Below are positions 37,388-47,005 of a DNA stretch of 64,000 bases, piece by piece. Every line of letters starts with the position of its first letter. Position 1 is the stretch's first letter. The notes under the pieces are model-generated. The model was not told the DNA's origin, did no database searches, and was given only the letters and a program-made list of their open reading frames with translations. The stretch covers positions 107,494 through 171,493 of the forward strand of contig NZ_FREX01000011.1 of assembly GCF_900143565.1 (NCBI RefSeq), given 5' to 3'. Source of the stretch: Pseudovibrio sp. Alg231-02. Lineage in GTDB: Bacteria > Pseudomonadota > Alphaproteobacteria > Rhizobiales > Stappiaceae. The position numbers and the translations under genes were made by a program.

Positions 37388-40057
37388 ATGCCTGTCACTA
37401 ATCGCGAAGAATTAGACGCCCTGGTTGCTCGGGTTAAAAAAGCGCAACGGACTTACGCTACATACACACAAGAGCAGGTAGATAAGATTTTCCGTGCAGC
37501 GGCTTTGGCTGCTGCGGATGCTCGCATCCCACTCTCCCGCATGGCGGTTGAAGAGACTGGAATGGGCGTAATGGAAGACAAGGTTATCAAAAACCAGTTT
37601 GCTTCCGAATACATCTACAACAAATACAAGGATGAAAAGACCTGCGGTATCCTCGATGAAGATGACACCTTTGGTACCATCACCATTGCAGAACCAACAG
37701 GCATCATCTGCGGCATTGTCCCAACCACAAACCCGACCTCTACTGCGATCTTTAAAGCACTGATTTCTTTGAAGACCCGCAACGGTATCATCTTCAGCCC
37801 GCACCCTCGTGCAAAGCTGGCAACCAACGAAGCCGCTCGCATCGTTCTGGACGCAGCAATCAAAGCTGGTGCGCCAAAAGACATCATCGGCTGGATTGAC
37901 GTTCCAACAGTGGAACTCTCCAACGCATTGATGACACACGATGAGATCAACCTGATCCTCGCAACCGGTGGTCCGGGCATGGTGAAGGCAGCTTACTCTT
38001 CTGGTAAACCAGCCATCGGCGTGGGCGCAGGTAACACTCCGGTTGTGGTTGATGAGTTTGCAGACGTGAAACGCCTTGTTGCTTCTGTCCTCATGTCCAA
38101 AACATTCGATAACGGCGTGATCTGCGCATCTGAGCAGTCTGTTATTGTTGTCGAGGAAATCTACGAGCAGGTTAAAGAGCGCTTCTCCAGCCACCAGGGC
38201 TACGTGCTGAAAGGCAAAGAGCTTCAGGCTGTTAAAGACGTACTGCTGAAGAACGGCGGCCTCAACGCAGCGATCGTAGGTCAGCCAGCACCAAAAATTG
38301 CTGAAATGGCCGGCGTAAAGGTTCCTGCAGGGACCAAGATCCTGATCGGTGAAGTCACCGAAGCCAGTGAAGCCGAAGCATTCGCACACGAAAAGCTGTC
38401 TCCAACGCTTGCCATGTACAAAGCAAAAAGCTTTGAAGACGCATGTGACACCGCTGAAAAGCTCGTCACCATGGGCGGCATCGGTCACACCTCAGTGTTC
38501 TATACAGATCAGGACCGCTGCGCAGATCGTGTGAAAGAATTTGGCCGTCGGATGAAGACTGCCCGTATTCTCATCAACTCTCCTGCATCCCACGGCGGCA
38601 TTGGTGACCTTTACAACTTCTCCCTCGCACCAAGCCTCACACTGGGCTGCGGCTCTTGGGGTGGTAACTCCATCAGTGAGAACGTAGGTCCAAAGCACCT
38701 GATCAACAAAAAGACCGTTGCGAAGCGAGCTGAAAACATGCTGTGGCACAAACTGCCTGAATCCATTTACTTCCGTCGCGGCTGTCTGCCAATCGCTCTG
38801 GGTGATCTGGAAGGCAAAAAGCGCGCACTGATCGTAACCGATGGGTTCTTGTTCAAGAACGGCTACGCTGATGAGACTGTTCGTGTTCTCAAAGGCCTGG
38901 GCATGGAAACAGATGTCTTCTACGAAGTAGAGGCAGATCCAACACTGTCCATCGTGCGCAAAGGCGCTGACCTTTGTAAAGCATTCAAGCCAGATGTGAT
39001 TGTTGCAATTGGTGGTGGTTCCCCAATGGATGCAGCAAAGATCATGTGGGTTATGTACGAACATCCGGAAGTTGACTTTGCTGATCTGGCATTGCGCTTC
39101 ATGGACATTCGTAAACGTATCTACAAGTTCCCTAAAATGGGCGAAAAAGCCAAGATGGTTGCGATCCCAACCACCTCTGGCACCGGCTCTGAAGTAACCC
39201 CGTTTGCGGTGGTGACTGATGACGAAACCGGCATGAAGTACCCAATTGCGGATTACGAACTCACACCAAACATGGCAATCGTGGATGCGAACCTTGTCAT
39301 GAACATGCCGAAGTCTCTGACAGCGTTTGGCGGCATTGATGCCATCACTCACGCAACAGAAGCTTACGTCTCTGTTCTGGCAAACGAGTACTCTGATGGT
39401 CAGGCTCTGCAGGCTCTCAAACTGCTTAAAGAGAACCTCGTAGAATCCTACGAAATGGGTGCCGAATCCCCGAATGCACGTGAGAAAGTGCACAACGGTG
39501 CAACCATCGCAGGTATCGCATTTGCGAACTCCTTCCTCGGTGTTTGTCACTCTATCGCACACAAAGTAGGTGCAGCGTTCCACGTACCGCACGGTTTGGC
39601 CAATGCCATGCTGATCTCTAACGTGATCCGCTACAACTCAAATGACAACCCAACCAAGCAGACTGCATTCTCTCAGTATGCACGTCCTCAGGCAAAATGC
39701 CGGTACGGTGATATTGCTGACCATCTGGGCCTCACAGCAACTGGAGACAGCCGTGAAGCAAAGGTTGAGAAACTGGTTGCTTGGGTAGAAAGCGTTAAGA
39801 AGGCTCTTGAGATCCCGGCAGGCTTCAAAGACCTGGGTATCACTGAAGAGCAGTTCATGGCGAAACTCGACGAAGTCGCTGTGGAAGCATTCGATGACCA
39901 GTGCACCGGAGCAAACCCACGGTACCCACTGATCGATGAGATCAAACAGCTCCTTCTCGATGGTTATTACGGTCGCGTCTACGTAGAGGGCCGCGCGGAG
40001 GATGTTGTAGATCTTGCGCAGGAAAAAGCGAAAAAAGCCTCTAAAGCGAAAGCTTAA
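37388..40057 (+). CDS. adhE: Bifunctional acetaldehyde-CoA / alcohol dehydrogenase
   Basis: Reduces acetyl-CoA to ethanol in two NADH-using steps, recycling NAD in fermentation. The ATG at 37388 follows GGAGAAGAGA and gives 889 residues (E. coli 891). The N-terminal aldehyde dehydrogenase (residues 1-440) has catalytic C246 (GVICASEQS), the same number as in E. coli. The C-terminal iron alcohol dehydrogenase has GGGSPMDAAK, TSGTGSEVTPF and the metal-binding His in GVCHSIAHKVG. Codon use is strongly biased, suggesting high expression. Ends at a hairpin terminator. Confidence 0.97.
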   Translation: MPVTNREELDALVARVKKAQRTYATYTQEQVDKIFRAAALAAADARIPLSRMAVEETGMGVMEDKVIKNQFASEYIYNKYKDEKTCGILDEDDTFGTITIAEPTGIICGIVPTTNPTSTAIFKALISLKTRNGIIFSPHPRAKLATNEAARIVLDAAIKAGAPKDIIGWIDVPTVELSNALMTHDEINLILATGGPGMVKAAYSSGKPAIGVGAGNTPVVVDEFADVKRLVASVLMSKTFDNGVICASEQSVIVVEEIYEQVKERFSSHQGYVLKGKELQAVKDVLLKNGGLNAAIVGQPAPKIAEMAGVKVPAGTKILIGEVTEASEAEAFAHEKLSPTLAMYKAKSFEDACDTAEKLVTMGGIGHTSVFYTDQDRCADRVKEFGRRMKTARILINSPASHGGIGDLYNFSLAPSLTLGCGSWGGNSISENVGPKHLINKKTVAKRAENMLWHKLPESIYFRRGCLPIALGDLEGKKRALIVTDGFLFKNGYADETVRVLKGLGMETDVFYEVEADPTLSIVRKGADLCKAFKPDVIVAIGGGSPMDAAKIMWVMYEHPEVDFADLALRFMDIRKRIYKFPKMGEKAKMVAIPTTSGTGSEVTPFAVVTDDETGMKYPIADYELTPNMAIVDANLVMNMPKSLTAFGGIDAITHATEAYVSVLANEYSDGQALQALKLLKENLVESYEMGAESPNAREKVHNGATIAGIAFANSFLGVCHSIAHKVGAAFHVPHGLANAMLISNVIRYNSNDNPTKQTAFSQYARPQAKCRYGDIADHLGLTATGDSREAKVEKLVAWVESVKKALEIPAGFKDLGITEEQFMAKLDEVAVEAFDDQCTGANPRYPLIDEIKQLLLDGYYGRVYVEGRAEDVVDLAQEKAKKASKAKA

Positions 40058-40103
40058 GTCCAACGCCATTCCTGCAAGCTAAACATTGCGGCTCGAAAAA
40101 AGA

Positions 40104-40130
40104 CCCCGGGGCACCAGCTCCGGGGCTTTT
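40104..40130 (+). terminator. Terminator after adhE
   Basis: CCCCGGGGC and GCTCCGGGG pair over 9 bases with one mismatch and a 4-base loop, followed by CTTTTG; an A-rich run lies on the 5' side. Confidence 0.8.
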
Positions 40131-40168
40131 GCGTTTCAGGGACCAACATAAAGTGATAACTCTTGCGT

Positions 40169-40627
40169 ATGGAAACGAAGCAACTCAAGTTCTCCTATCG
40201 GGATGATAGCAGCATCCCAAGGTTCCCAGATGATGGCCCTATTTCAGTCATGGATGCCCACTGCGGACTTTGCGCAAAAGGAGCGGCATGGATAGCAAGG
40301 AACGATCAGGACGAAGAGTTCAGGATCGTACCGCTGCAGTCCGAATTGGGAGAAGCGTTAGCAGTCCATTATGGGCTCGATCCATCTAATCCATTGAGCT
40401 GGCTATATCTCGAAAATGGAGTTGCATATACCTCACTGGATGCATTGATCCGTGTTGGGTTACGCTTGGGGGGAGTATGGAACATTTTGGTTGTATTGCG
40501 AATTTTACCACGATCTGTGCAGGATGCGATGTACGGAGTTGTTGCCCGCAATCGCTATAAGTTTTTCGGTAGGGCTGATTTGTGTTCAGTGCAGAATTCT
40601 GAAGTCAGAAAAAGGCTGTTACTTTGA
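40169..40627 (+). CDS. DCC family (DUF393) thiol-disulfide oxidoreductase-like protein
   Basis: A 152-residue protein with the DCC signature near the N-terminus, here DAHCGLC (Asp, then CxxC), followed by FRIVPLQSELG and a conserved mid-region around YTSLDALIRVGLRLGG. The family is predicted to have a thioredoxin-like fold with redox cysteines; its cell role is unknown. The ATG at 40169 is preferred to the TTG at 40163. The stop overlaps the next gene's TTG start by 4 bases, so the pair is a coupled two-gene unit. Confidence 0.82.
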   Translation: METKQLKFSYRDDSSIPRFPDDGPISVMDAHCGLCAKGAAWIARNDQDEEFRIVPLQSELGEALAVHYGLDPSNPLSWLYLENGVAYTSLDALIRVGLRLGGVWNILVVLRILPRSVQDAMYGVVARNRYKFFGRADLCSVQNSEVRKRLLL

Positions 40628-42285
40628 AAATATTGGTACTTGGCGGCTACGGTGTCTTTGGTGGGCGGTTGGTTGAGCTTCTTTTAGATATCGAAAGCCT
40701 TGAGCTTGTTGTTTCAGGCCGCGATCAAAACAAGGCTGAAGCTTTTTGTAAAAGACATAGCGGTAGCGCTGCGCTCACCCCATTAGCCTTGGATCGCACA
40801 GAAATTGCTCTTTGCCTCCCAACAATAAAACCCGATATCGTAATCGATGCTTCAGGTCCATTTCAGTCCTATGGCCAACATAAATATGCCACCGTTGAAG
40901 CGTGCATCGCAGCTAAGGTGAATTACCTCGACTTTGCAGATGCTGCGGATTTTGTCTTTGGTGTTTCTCAGTTTGACCAGCAGGCAAAGACCGCCGGGAT
41001 TTTTGTGATTTCTGGCGTGAGCAGTTTTCCGGTTCTGACAGCAAGTGTCCTTCGGGAGATCTCTAAGACGATGGAGATACACCATGTGACTGGAGGTATT
41101 GCACCGTCTCCATTCGCGGGAGTTGGGCTCAACGTAATGCGTGCGATTGTTGGTTATGCTGGCTCACCAATCACGCTGTTTCGTGAAGGTGAACGTGCTC
41201 AAGCAATTGGTCTTGCTGAAACTCGACGCTACACGATCTCTGTGCCGGGTAAACTGCCCATGAGAAACACTCACTTTTCGCTTGTCGATGTGCCTGACCT
41301 GCAAGTCCTGCCACCTGAGCATCCTACAATGCAATCGATCTGGATGGGGGCGGGACCTATTCCGGAGGTTTTGCATAAGATGTTAAACTGGATGGCTCGG
41401 GTGAGGTCAACACTGAGGCTCCCGTCCTTTGAGCCGTTGTCTCCGCTTTTCTATCGGGTCCTTAACCTCTTTAAATATGGAGAGCATCGGGGAGGTATGT
41501 TTGTTCATGTAAGCGGCTCAGCGAATAAAGGGCCTGTTGAGCAGTCATGGCATATGTTGGCCGAAGGCGATGACGGCCCATATATTCCTTCTATGGCCAT
41601 CGAAGCAATTATTCGGAAAATTCTTGCAGGCGAAGTACCCAAAACAGGAGCAAGATCTGCAACCCGGGAATTGGAGCTGGAAGACTATAGTAAACTCTTT
41701 GAAAAGAGACCGATCACTATGGGATTCCGGCAGGATCAAAGAGCCGAGCTCAACCCGTTCAAACAGGTGCTTGGGAGTGCCTTCAATCTTCTTCCAACTG
41801 CATTACAGAACTTTCATGGCTCAGACCAAAAACAAACGTGGCAAGGTCAGGCAGTAGTTCATCGAGGCTCAGGGCTGCTTTCGAAAATGATAGGTCGTGT
41901 GTTCGGTTTTCCCAAAACGAACGACGCGGCGAATGTGTGTGTCACCCAGATTCCAGATGAAAATGGTCTAAGCTGGACCCGGTCGTTTGATGGAAAAGAA
42001 TTTGAATCTTTTCTGAAAGTGGGTAGAGGAAAAGACAGTTACCTTCTGAGTGAACAATTTGGACCCGTGAAGGTTGCTCTGGCACTCGTCTTAGATGAGG
42101 GAAAGCTGCGCTTTATTCCTCGGAGATGGTCTATATTCTCAATACCCATGCCACGAATTTTGCTGCCTCACGGAGAGAGCTTTGAGCAAGAGACGGATGG
42201 GCGGTTTTCGTTTGATGTCCAGATTTCAGCTCCAGCGGTAGGGCACATCGTTTCCTATAAAGGTTACCTCGAACCAGAGACTTAG
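40624..42285 (+). CDS. Rossmann-fold saccharopine dehydrogenase-like protein with DUF4166 domain
   Basis: A 553-residue protein. The N-terminal half (1-350) is an NAD(P)-binding domain like saccharopine dehydrogenase, with the dinucleotide loop LVLGGYGVFGGRL and DASGPFQSYG. The C-terminal part (about 370-553) looks like DUF4166 (QGQAVVHRGSGLLSKMIGRVFGFP, cited as VVHRGSGLLSKMIGRVFG). The only in-frame start near the 5' end is TTG, overlapping the DCC gene stop as TTGA. It likely reduces or oxidises an unknown substrate in partnership with the DCC protein. True substrate unknown. Confidence 0.82.
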   Translation: MKILVLGGYGVFGGRLVELLLDIESLELVVSGRDQNKAEAFCKRHSGSAALTPLALDRTEIALCLPTIKPDIVIDASGPFQSYGQHKYATVEACIAAKVNYLDFADAADFVFGVSQFDQQAKTAGIFVISGVSSFPVLTASVLREISKTMEIHHVTGGIAPSPFAGVGLNVMRAIVGYAGSPITLFREGERAQAIGLAETRRYTISVPGKLPMRNTHFSLVDVPDLQVLPPEHPTMQSIWMGAGPIPEVLHKMLNWMARVRSTLRLPSFEPLSPLFYRVLNLFKYGEHRGGMFVHVSGSANKGPVEQSWHMLAEGDDGPYIPSMAIEAIIRKILAGEVPKTGARSATRELELEDYSKLFEKRPITMGFRQDQRAELNPFKQVLGSAFNLLPTALQNFHGSDQKQTWQGQAVVHRGSGLLSKMIGRVFGFPKTNDAANVCVTQIPDENGLSWTRSFDGKEFESFLKVGRGKDSYLLSEQFGPVKVALALVLDEGKLRFIPRRWSIFSIPMPRILLPHGESFEQETDGRFSFDVQISAPAVGHIVSYKGYLEPET

Positions 42286-42668
42286 TACCCGTAAATAGCC
42301 TTTACACCTAAGTAAATGTGACGGCAAAGCTACAGCAAGCTCTCGGAAACTTCCGTAGCGTTCAAAGTCTCTTCCGCTGATTGGCGTGTTTTGCTAGAGC
42401 TGACTGCCTAGTTAAACAACGTGAGAAATCAATTTTGCCTATGTAATCACCGGTCTCTTTTAGTCAATCATTGTTCTGCAAAAGATACTCCTTTGCGGCG
42501 CGCTTTCTGTTGCGCGGATGGTGGCATGAGACCGGTTTGGCCTCGTGATTTCTGGCACTATCCTTGCGCATTTTTGCGCGCTGCTTTCTATAAAATCCTT
42601 AGCCTTACCGTGTGCTGTAACGGCGTCATGCTGCGCATCCGCTTTTTGACAAGTGGAAATCCAAAAGC
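42286..42668. other. Intergenic region without a convincing gene
   Basis: 383 bases. A frame from 42421 runs into the DUF1062 gene but has unusual composition (many Cys, Arg, Phe) and no ribosome site, so I do not call it. No hairpin with a T run and no repeat of other parts of the window was noticed. Confidence 0.4.
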
Positions 42669-43316
42669 ATGTCGAAATCGCTTAAATGCGTCTGGACGCT
42701 TCAACCCGAAAACCCACCAAACCCGATTATTCCCTGCAAGAACTGCGGTGTTCTTAAGCCCTTCAAACCATCAGGGAAGTTCCGTCTCAATGCAAATGGC
42801 ACCAGACTGGACGCATGGCTCATTTACAAATGCATGACCTGCGATGCCACGTGGAATCGCTCGATTTTTGAACGCTGTAACCGCAAGCAGATCGCCCCGG
42901 ACTTTTTGGAAGCAATGCAAATCAATTGCCCGGAGCAAGTGAAAAGGTATGCCTTTGATAAAACTGGTTTACCTGCTGTCGCTGCACTAAGTGAAGGTGA
43001 GGGGATGGTCACCGTTCACAAGCAAATCGTGGAGGGCACGGCACGGGACTGGACGGTTCTTGAAATCACACTGAACGCAGCAGTGCCCGTCAATCTGAGA
43101 TTGGACAGGTTGCTCGCTCAGCAGCTGGGAGTGTCACGAAGTGCCCTGAAACAGCTTGCTAGGCAAGGAGGGCTTCTTGATGGAAACGACGAGCCTCTTC
43201 AATTGAAGAAACCTCCCAAACACGGCATTGTCCTGCGCCTTCAACTTGCTGATCACACTAACCTGAGAGCACAAGTGCACTCAGCCTTACTCGCAGATGA
43301 ATTTGTAGAGGCGTGA
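42669..43316 (+). CDS. DUF1062 protein with zinc-ribbon and S4-like region
   Basis: A 215-residue protein. The N-terminal part has two CxxC pairs, CKNCG (about residues 23-27) and CMTCD (about 55-59), likely a zinc ribbon. The C-terminal part (LRLDRLLAQQLGVSRSALKQLARQG, cited as LRLDRLLAQQLGVSRSALK) looks like an S4 RNA-binding fold. This is the layout of the DUF1062 family, whose role is unknown; RNA or ribosome binding is a reasonable guess. Single gene, ended by a hairpin. Confidence 0.82.
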   Translation: MSKSLKCVWTLQPENPPNPIIPCKNCGVLKPFKPSGKFRLNANGTRLDAWLIYKCMTCDATWNRSIFERCNRKQIAPDFLEAMQINCPEQVKRYAFDKTGLPAVAALSEGEGMVTVHKQIVEGTARDWTVLEITLNAAVPVNLRLDRLLAQQLGVSRSALKQLARQGGLLDGNDEPLQLKKPPKHGIVLRLQLADHTNLRAQVHSALLADEFVEA

Positions 43317-43325
43317 CATCAACCA

Positions 43326-43356
43326 CAAGCCCCCAGAACAAAGACTTGGGGGCTTG
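43326..43356 (+). terminator. Hairpin after DUF1062 gene
   Basis: CAAGCCCCCA and TGGGGGCTTG form a perfect 10-bp stem with an 11-base loop; a short TT follows. Lies between convergent genes. Confidence 0.65.
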
Positions 43357-43387
43357 TTCCTACTGAATTGAGGTCGGCAATAAGCCA

Positions 43388-44773
43388 CTAAAGATTACAC
43401 ATCACGTCCGCCAGAATCTCGTAGGTCATTGGGTTCCCCATCTGGCTGACGTTGAAGCGCATGAACTGGCCCATGGATTGGGTTGGGCTGAAAACATCAC
43501 CTGGGGCAAGAACCATGTTTTGCTGCAGGGCTGCGCGGGCGAGTTCAGCTGAATCGATGCCTTCCGGCAGCGAGCACCAGAGGTAAAATCCGCCCTCTGG
43601 CATCAACCAGGTCTGGATGCCCAGCTCAACCAGATTGGCGGAAACCTCGCGCCGTGTCTTGGCAAGGCGAGTACGCAAGGCCTCCATGTGCTTTCGATAG
43701 GAACCATCACTCAGGCAAGCATAAATCAGCTCCGTGGTGATCGGGCTAGGGCCACCGAAGGTCGTGGCCACCTGAAGATCAACCAGAGCTTCAATCCAGT
43801 CTGGTTTGGCAGCGATATATCCGCAGCGTGCGGAAGCCGACAATGTCTTTGAAAAGCTGCCAAGTCGGATCACGCGATCAAACCCGCCCAAGGCAGTCAG
43901 GCGCGGCGTTATTTCTGGCAGAAACTCAGAAAACACATCATCCTCAATCAGGATGAGATCATGCCGGGCTGCAATACTCAGGATCTTATGAGCACCTTGA
44001 GGAGAGAGGGTGACCCCCGTGGGGTTATGCAATGAGGTGTTGGAGATGTAAAAACGTGGCTTATGCTCCACAACAGCCTGCTCAAACTGCTCACAATCCA
44101 TGCCTGTCCTGGTGTACGGCACGCTCACAATCTCAACTTGATGCGCTTTCAGGATTGCCTGAAAGTTGAAGTAACACGGGTCACTGACAAGAACCTTGTC
44201 TCCGGGGCGCAGCAAGAAACGGCACAACAGGTCAATAGATTGAGTAGCAGAACCTGTCAGCAAAATCTGGTTCGGATCAACCTCAATCCCTTCTGCCGCA
44301 AACTGCCTAGCCTGCAACCGTCTCAGATTGCTGGCCCCTCGTGTGCTGGCATAATCTGATAGCAAGTGATCATCCGCCTTGCTCAAATTACGAATGGCCT
44401 TGCGCAGGGATGCGTTCGGCATCCAGTCCGCAGGCATCCAGCCACAGCCGGGTTTGAGCATATCCCGTCCGGTATCCAGCGATTGTCGAGAGACCCAGAA
44501 CGGATCGATCTCTCTATCCAGATGCGGCCCAATCTCTGAAACCGTAAAGGGCTGCGTTTTCGGGGAGACATAAAATCCGGCCCCTTTGCGGGCAAAGATA
44601 ATCCCTTCGGCAGCAAGCCGGTCATAAGCCTCAACCACTGTCGAGGCGGAAACATTCATTGTAGAGGCAAACCCTCGGATGCTTGGCAGTTTCTCGCCCG
44701 GTTCCAACGCGCGGCTGCTGATCTTGCTGCGCACCGCTTGCATCACGCGTTGTGTTTGTTGCCCATAAGCCAT
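43388..44773 (-). CDS. MocR-type GntR regulator with aminotransferase domain
   Basis: A 461-residue fusion of an N-terminal GntR winged helix (GEKLPSIRGFASTMNVSASTVVEAYDRL, cited as LPSIRGFASTMNVS and STVVEAYDRL) and a class I aminotransferase-like domain (about 95-461). PLP-binding signs are NTSLHNPTG, EDDVFSEF and the lysine in GSFSKTLSASARCGY. The start is the ATG at 44773 (MAYGQQTQR). It is divergent from an EamA transporter with 114 bases between, an arrangement in which MocR proteins often control export or metabolism of an amine or amino acid. Confidence 0.9.
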   Translation of the reverse strand: MAYGQQTQRVMQAVRSKISSRALEPGEKLPSIRGFASTMNVSASTVVEAYDRLAAEGIIFARKGAGFYVSPKTQPFTVSEIGPHLDREIDPFWVSRQSLDTGRDMLKPGCGWMPADWMPNASLRKAIRNLSKADDHLLSDYASTRGASNLRRLQARQFAAEGIEVDPNQILLTGSATQSIDLLCRFLLRPGDKVLVSDPCYFNFQAILKAHQVEIVSVPYTRTGMDCEQFEQAVVEHKPRFYISNTSLHNPTGVTLSPQGAHKILSIAARHDLILIEDDVFSEFLPEITPRLTALGGFDRVIRLGSFSKTLSASARCGYIAAKPDWIEALVDLQVATTFGGPSPITTELIYACLSDGSYRKHMEALRTRLAKTRREVSANLVELGIQTWLMPEGGFYLWCSLPEGIDSAELARAALQQNMVLAPGDVFSPTQSMGQFMRFNVSQMGNPMTYEILADVMCNL

Positions 44774-44789
44774 TTTACATCTCACCTGC

Positions 44790-44832
44790 TGTATTGACGA
44801 TTGTAGCAGTACAGTTTCTCGCAATTGTATTG
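44790..44832. promoter_or_regulatory. Direct repeats in the MocR/EamA divergent promoter region
   Basis: TGTATTG occurs at 44790-44796 and again at 44826-44832, 36 bases apart start to start. MocR regulators commonly bind direct repeats with such spacing, so these may be its sites for control of itself and the EamA gene. Confidence 0.4.
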
Positions 44833-44887
44833 TTTTGTGGCTGTTGTGCCTAGCCCCACCTCGCTAAAAAACAGAAAACGGAGGTGA

Positions 44888-45766
44888 ATGATGCAAGCAT
44901 CACTGGCACAAAGAGGCTCAGCAGGCTGGGGAAACGGTCTGCTCGGTGTCATAATTTTCAGCGGCTCTTTGCCCGCAACACGCACAGCTGTCGCCGGATT
45001 TGATCCATTCTTTCTGACAAGCATACGCGCAGTGATTGCTGCATTGCTGGGCATTGCGTTGCTGAGCGTGCTGAGGCAGCCTTTCCCAAAGCGGCAGGAT
45101 ATCTTGTCCTTGACAGTCGTTGCCCTCGGTGTGGTGATAGGCTTCCCGCTGCTTTCTGCATTGGCGCTTGCACAGATGACGGCAGCGCAGTCGCTGGTTC
45201 TGATGGGAGTTTTACCATTCTCGACAGCTATCTTCGCTGTTTTGAGAGGAGGGGAAAGACCAAAGCCATTCTTTTGGGTGTTCTCTGGCGTCGGCAGTCT
45301 AGCTGTGGCGGTGTTCGCGCTCTCACAAAACGCAGAAGGCTCACTGCTTGGCTCTCTTTACATGTTCGGCGCAATTGTTGTGTGCGGCCTTGGATATGCA
45401 GAAGGGGCGACACTTTCAAGAAAGCTGGGAGGCTGGCAGGTCATTTCATGGGCACTTGTACTGGCTCTTCCAGTCATGCTGGTAGCTGCAATCCTAAGTG
45501 TACCTGCTCAGCTGCCAGACAGTCAGTCCACCGCGTGGTATGGCCTCATGTACGTTTCTGTCTTCTCAATGCTGGTTGGCTTTGTGTTCTGGTATCGCGG
45601 GCTGGCTTTGGGCGGTGCTGCGGGGGTTGGACAGCTTATGCTCCTGCAACCATTCTTCGGCCTCATGCTTGCAGCACTGCTGCTTCAGGAGACGATTTCG
45701 TCAATGATGATTGCAGCGACAGTCGTTGTGGTTGGCTGTGTGGTCGGTGCCAAACGATATGCATAA
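44888..45766 (+). CDS. EamA/DMT family transporter
   Basis: A 292-residue membrane protein with about ten hydrophobic segments in two EamA repeats; it probably exports an amino acid or small metabolite. The sequence from GWGNGLLGVIIFSGSLPATR shows the first helix. GGAGG lies 5 bases before the first of two adjacent ATG codons (44888, 44891). Its divergent MocR partner suggests the substrate is an amine that reacts with PLP. Confidence 0.86.
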   Translation: MMQASLAQRGSAGWGNGLLGVIIFSGSLPATRTAVAGFDPFFLTSIRAVIAALLGIALLSVLRQPFPKRQDILSLTVVALGVVIGFPLLSALALAQMTAAQSLVLMGVLPFSTAIFAVLRGGERPKPFFWVFSGVGSLAVAVFALSQNAEGSLLGSLYMFGAIVVCGLGYAEGATLSRKLGGWQVISWALVLALPVMLVAAILSVPAQLPDSQSTAWYGLMYVSVFSMLVGFVFWYRGLALGGAAGVGQLMLLQPFFGLMLAALLLQETISSMMIAATVVVVGCVVGAKRYA

Positions 45767-45775
45767 ATAAAAGAC

Positions 45776-45807
45776 GAGAGCAGGTCACTACGAAGCGGCC
45801 TGCTCTC
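45776..45807 (-). terminator. Terminator of the aspartoacylase-like gene
   Basis: GAGAGCAGG and CCTGCTCTC form a perfect 9-bp stem with a 14-base loop. On the minus strand it is followed by GTCTTTTATTT, a fair U tract, so it mainly serves the leftward gene ending at 45818. Confidence 0.7.
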
Positions 45808-45817
45808 ACTGTGAGAC

Positions 45818-46819
45818 CTATACCCGTCGCAGTATCTGCACGATGGTCGCGCCCGGTTCCCGTAAAGGAGTGGTGCAAACGGAAAGCACGCGCCCGTCAC
45901 ATGGGGCTGCGTACTTCGCCACTACATCGCCGAAAGCGTTTGTCATGGTGGCAACCAGCTGGCCTTTGGTCACCTCCTGATTGAGCTGCACCAACACACG
46001 CGCAAACCCGCCAGTGTCTGCAGTGATCGACATATCGTCGTTCCCCACATAGCTTTCAATCCCAAGCAGGTTCACTTTGCCCGCAATCATCCCATAGTCG
46101 ATCAAGGTGTTCAAAATGCCCTGAACACCGCGCTGGGTCATATCCGGATCAAACACATTGGCACAGCCCAGCTCGATGGTAAGCGATGGAACGCCAGCCC
46201 GAACCAACTCAGTCTCAACCGAGCCATCAATACCGTCATCTTCTAGGATCTGATCTGCAGGTTGAAGAGCGGCCAGTCGACATACATCTGCACTGCGGAA
46301 GTCTGCGAACATAAAGAATGGGAAAGCTGTTCCGGTTGAATCCGTGTGCAGATCCAGAAAGATATCCGCATTGTCCATGTAAAGATTATGCCAAAGCGCA
46401 TAGGCATACCGGCTTCCCGCATTTGAGCTCTTCGCATCCCCCGGCATCATGCGATTGAGGTTTGTGAAGGTCTGTGTCTCATTTTGCGAAGGGTAGTAGC
46501 GCGAAGCCAGCTGCATGCCAGGAGGGTTTGCGCCCGGTACCAGAACAACAGTACCTTTCAGAGCCGCTGGATCAAGATGCGGTAACAACTGGTGGATCAC
46601 ATCCACCCCCTGAACCTCATCGCCATGCAGCGTTGACTGAATGAATAGCTTTGTTCCGCGCTCCGCACCCTTGATCACAATCACTGGAATACGGTGGTAA
46701 TTTCCCAGGGAGTCTGTGGAGGCTTTAAAGAAGAAACGGTGTTTCCCAGCAGCAAGCTCATCAACACTGAGCTTTTCGATGACGGGTACACCATCAATGA
46801 TATCATTCGTTGTTTTCAT
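45818..46819 (-). CDS. Succinylglutamate desuccinylase / aspartoacylase family protein
   Basis: A 333-residue zinc-dependent M14-type hydrolase. Zinc ligands His and Glu are in STLHGDEVQG (about residues 62-71) and a third His in LDLHTDSTG (about 155). The catalytic Glu is probably in TIELGC. The C-terminal beta domain resembles a biotinyl/lipoyl-like hairpin (YAAPCDGRVLSV). It may cleave an N-acylated amino acid; it is not in an ast operon, so AstE is not claimed. It stands alone on its strand. Confidence 0.85.
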   Translation of the reverse strand: MKTTNDIIDGVPVIEKLSVDELAAGKHRFFFKASTDSLGNYHRIPVIVIKGAERGTKLFIQSTLHGDEVQGVDVIHQLLPHLDPAALKGTVVLVPGANPPGMQLASRYYPSQNETQTFTNLNRMMPGDAKSSNAGSRYAYALWHNLYMDNADIFLDLHTDSTGTAFPFFMFADFRSADVCRLAALQPADQILEDDGIDGSVETELVRAGVPSLTIELGCANVFDPDMTQRGVQGILNTLIDYGMIAGKVNLLGIESYVGNDDMSITADTGGFARVLVQLNQEVTKGQLVATMTNAFGDVVAKYAAPCDGRVLSVCTTPLREPGATIVQILRRV

Positions 46820-47005
46820 GGAAGAAACCTACCGCGCCCGACACAGATGGAACAAGTGAGTTTACATCAAACATCACAGTGTTGATTGGCCTGAGTATCT
46901 GAAACTGAACATCCCGCCTTCGGGTGTCTGATGCATGATCTGCCAATAACAACTTGAGCTAGGTTTGATTTTTGTATACTTATGTATGCAAAATTGAGGT
47001 GCTTC

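Noticed and set aside
37412..39592. Long minus-strand frames of 358 and 366 codons opposite adhE
   Set aside because: They are antisense shadows of a highly biased gene, rich in Cys, Phe and His, without ribosome sites or family likeness.
42421..42837. 138-codon frame before DUF1062
   Set aside because: Odd composition, overlaps the better supported DUF1062 gene in another frame.
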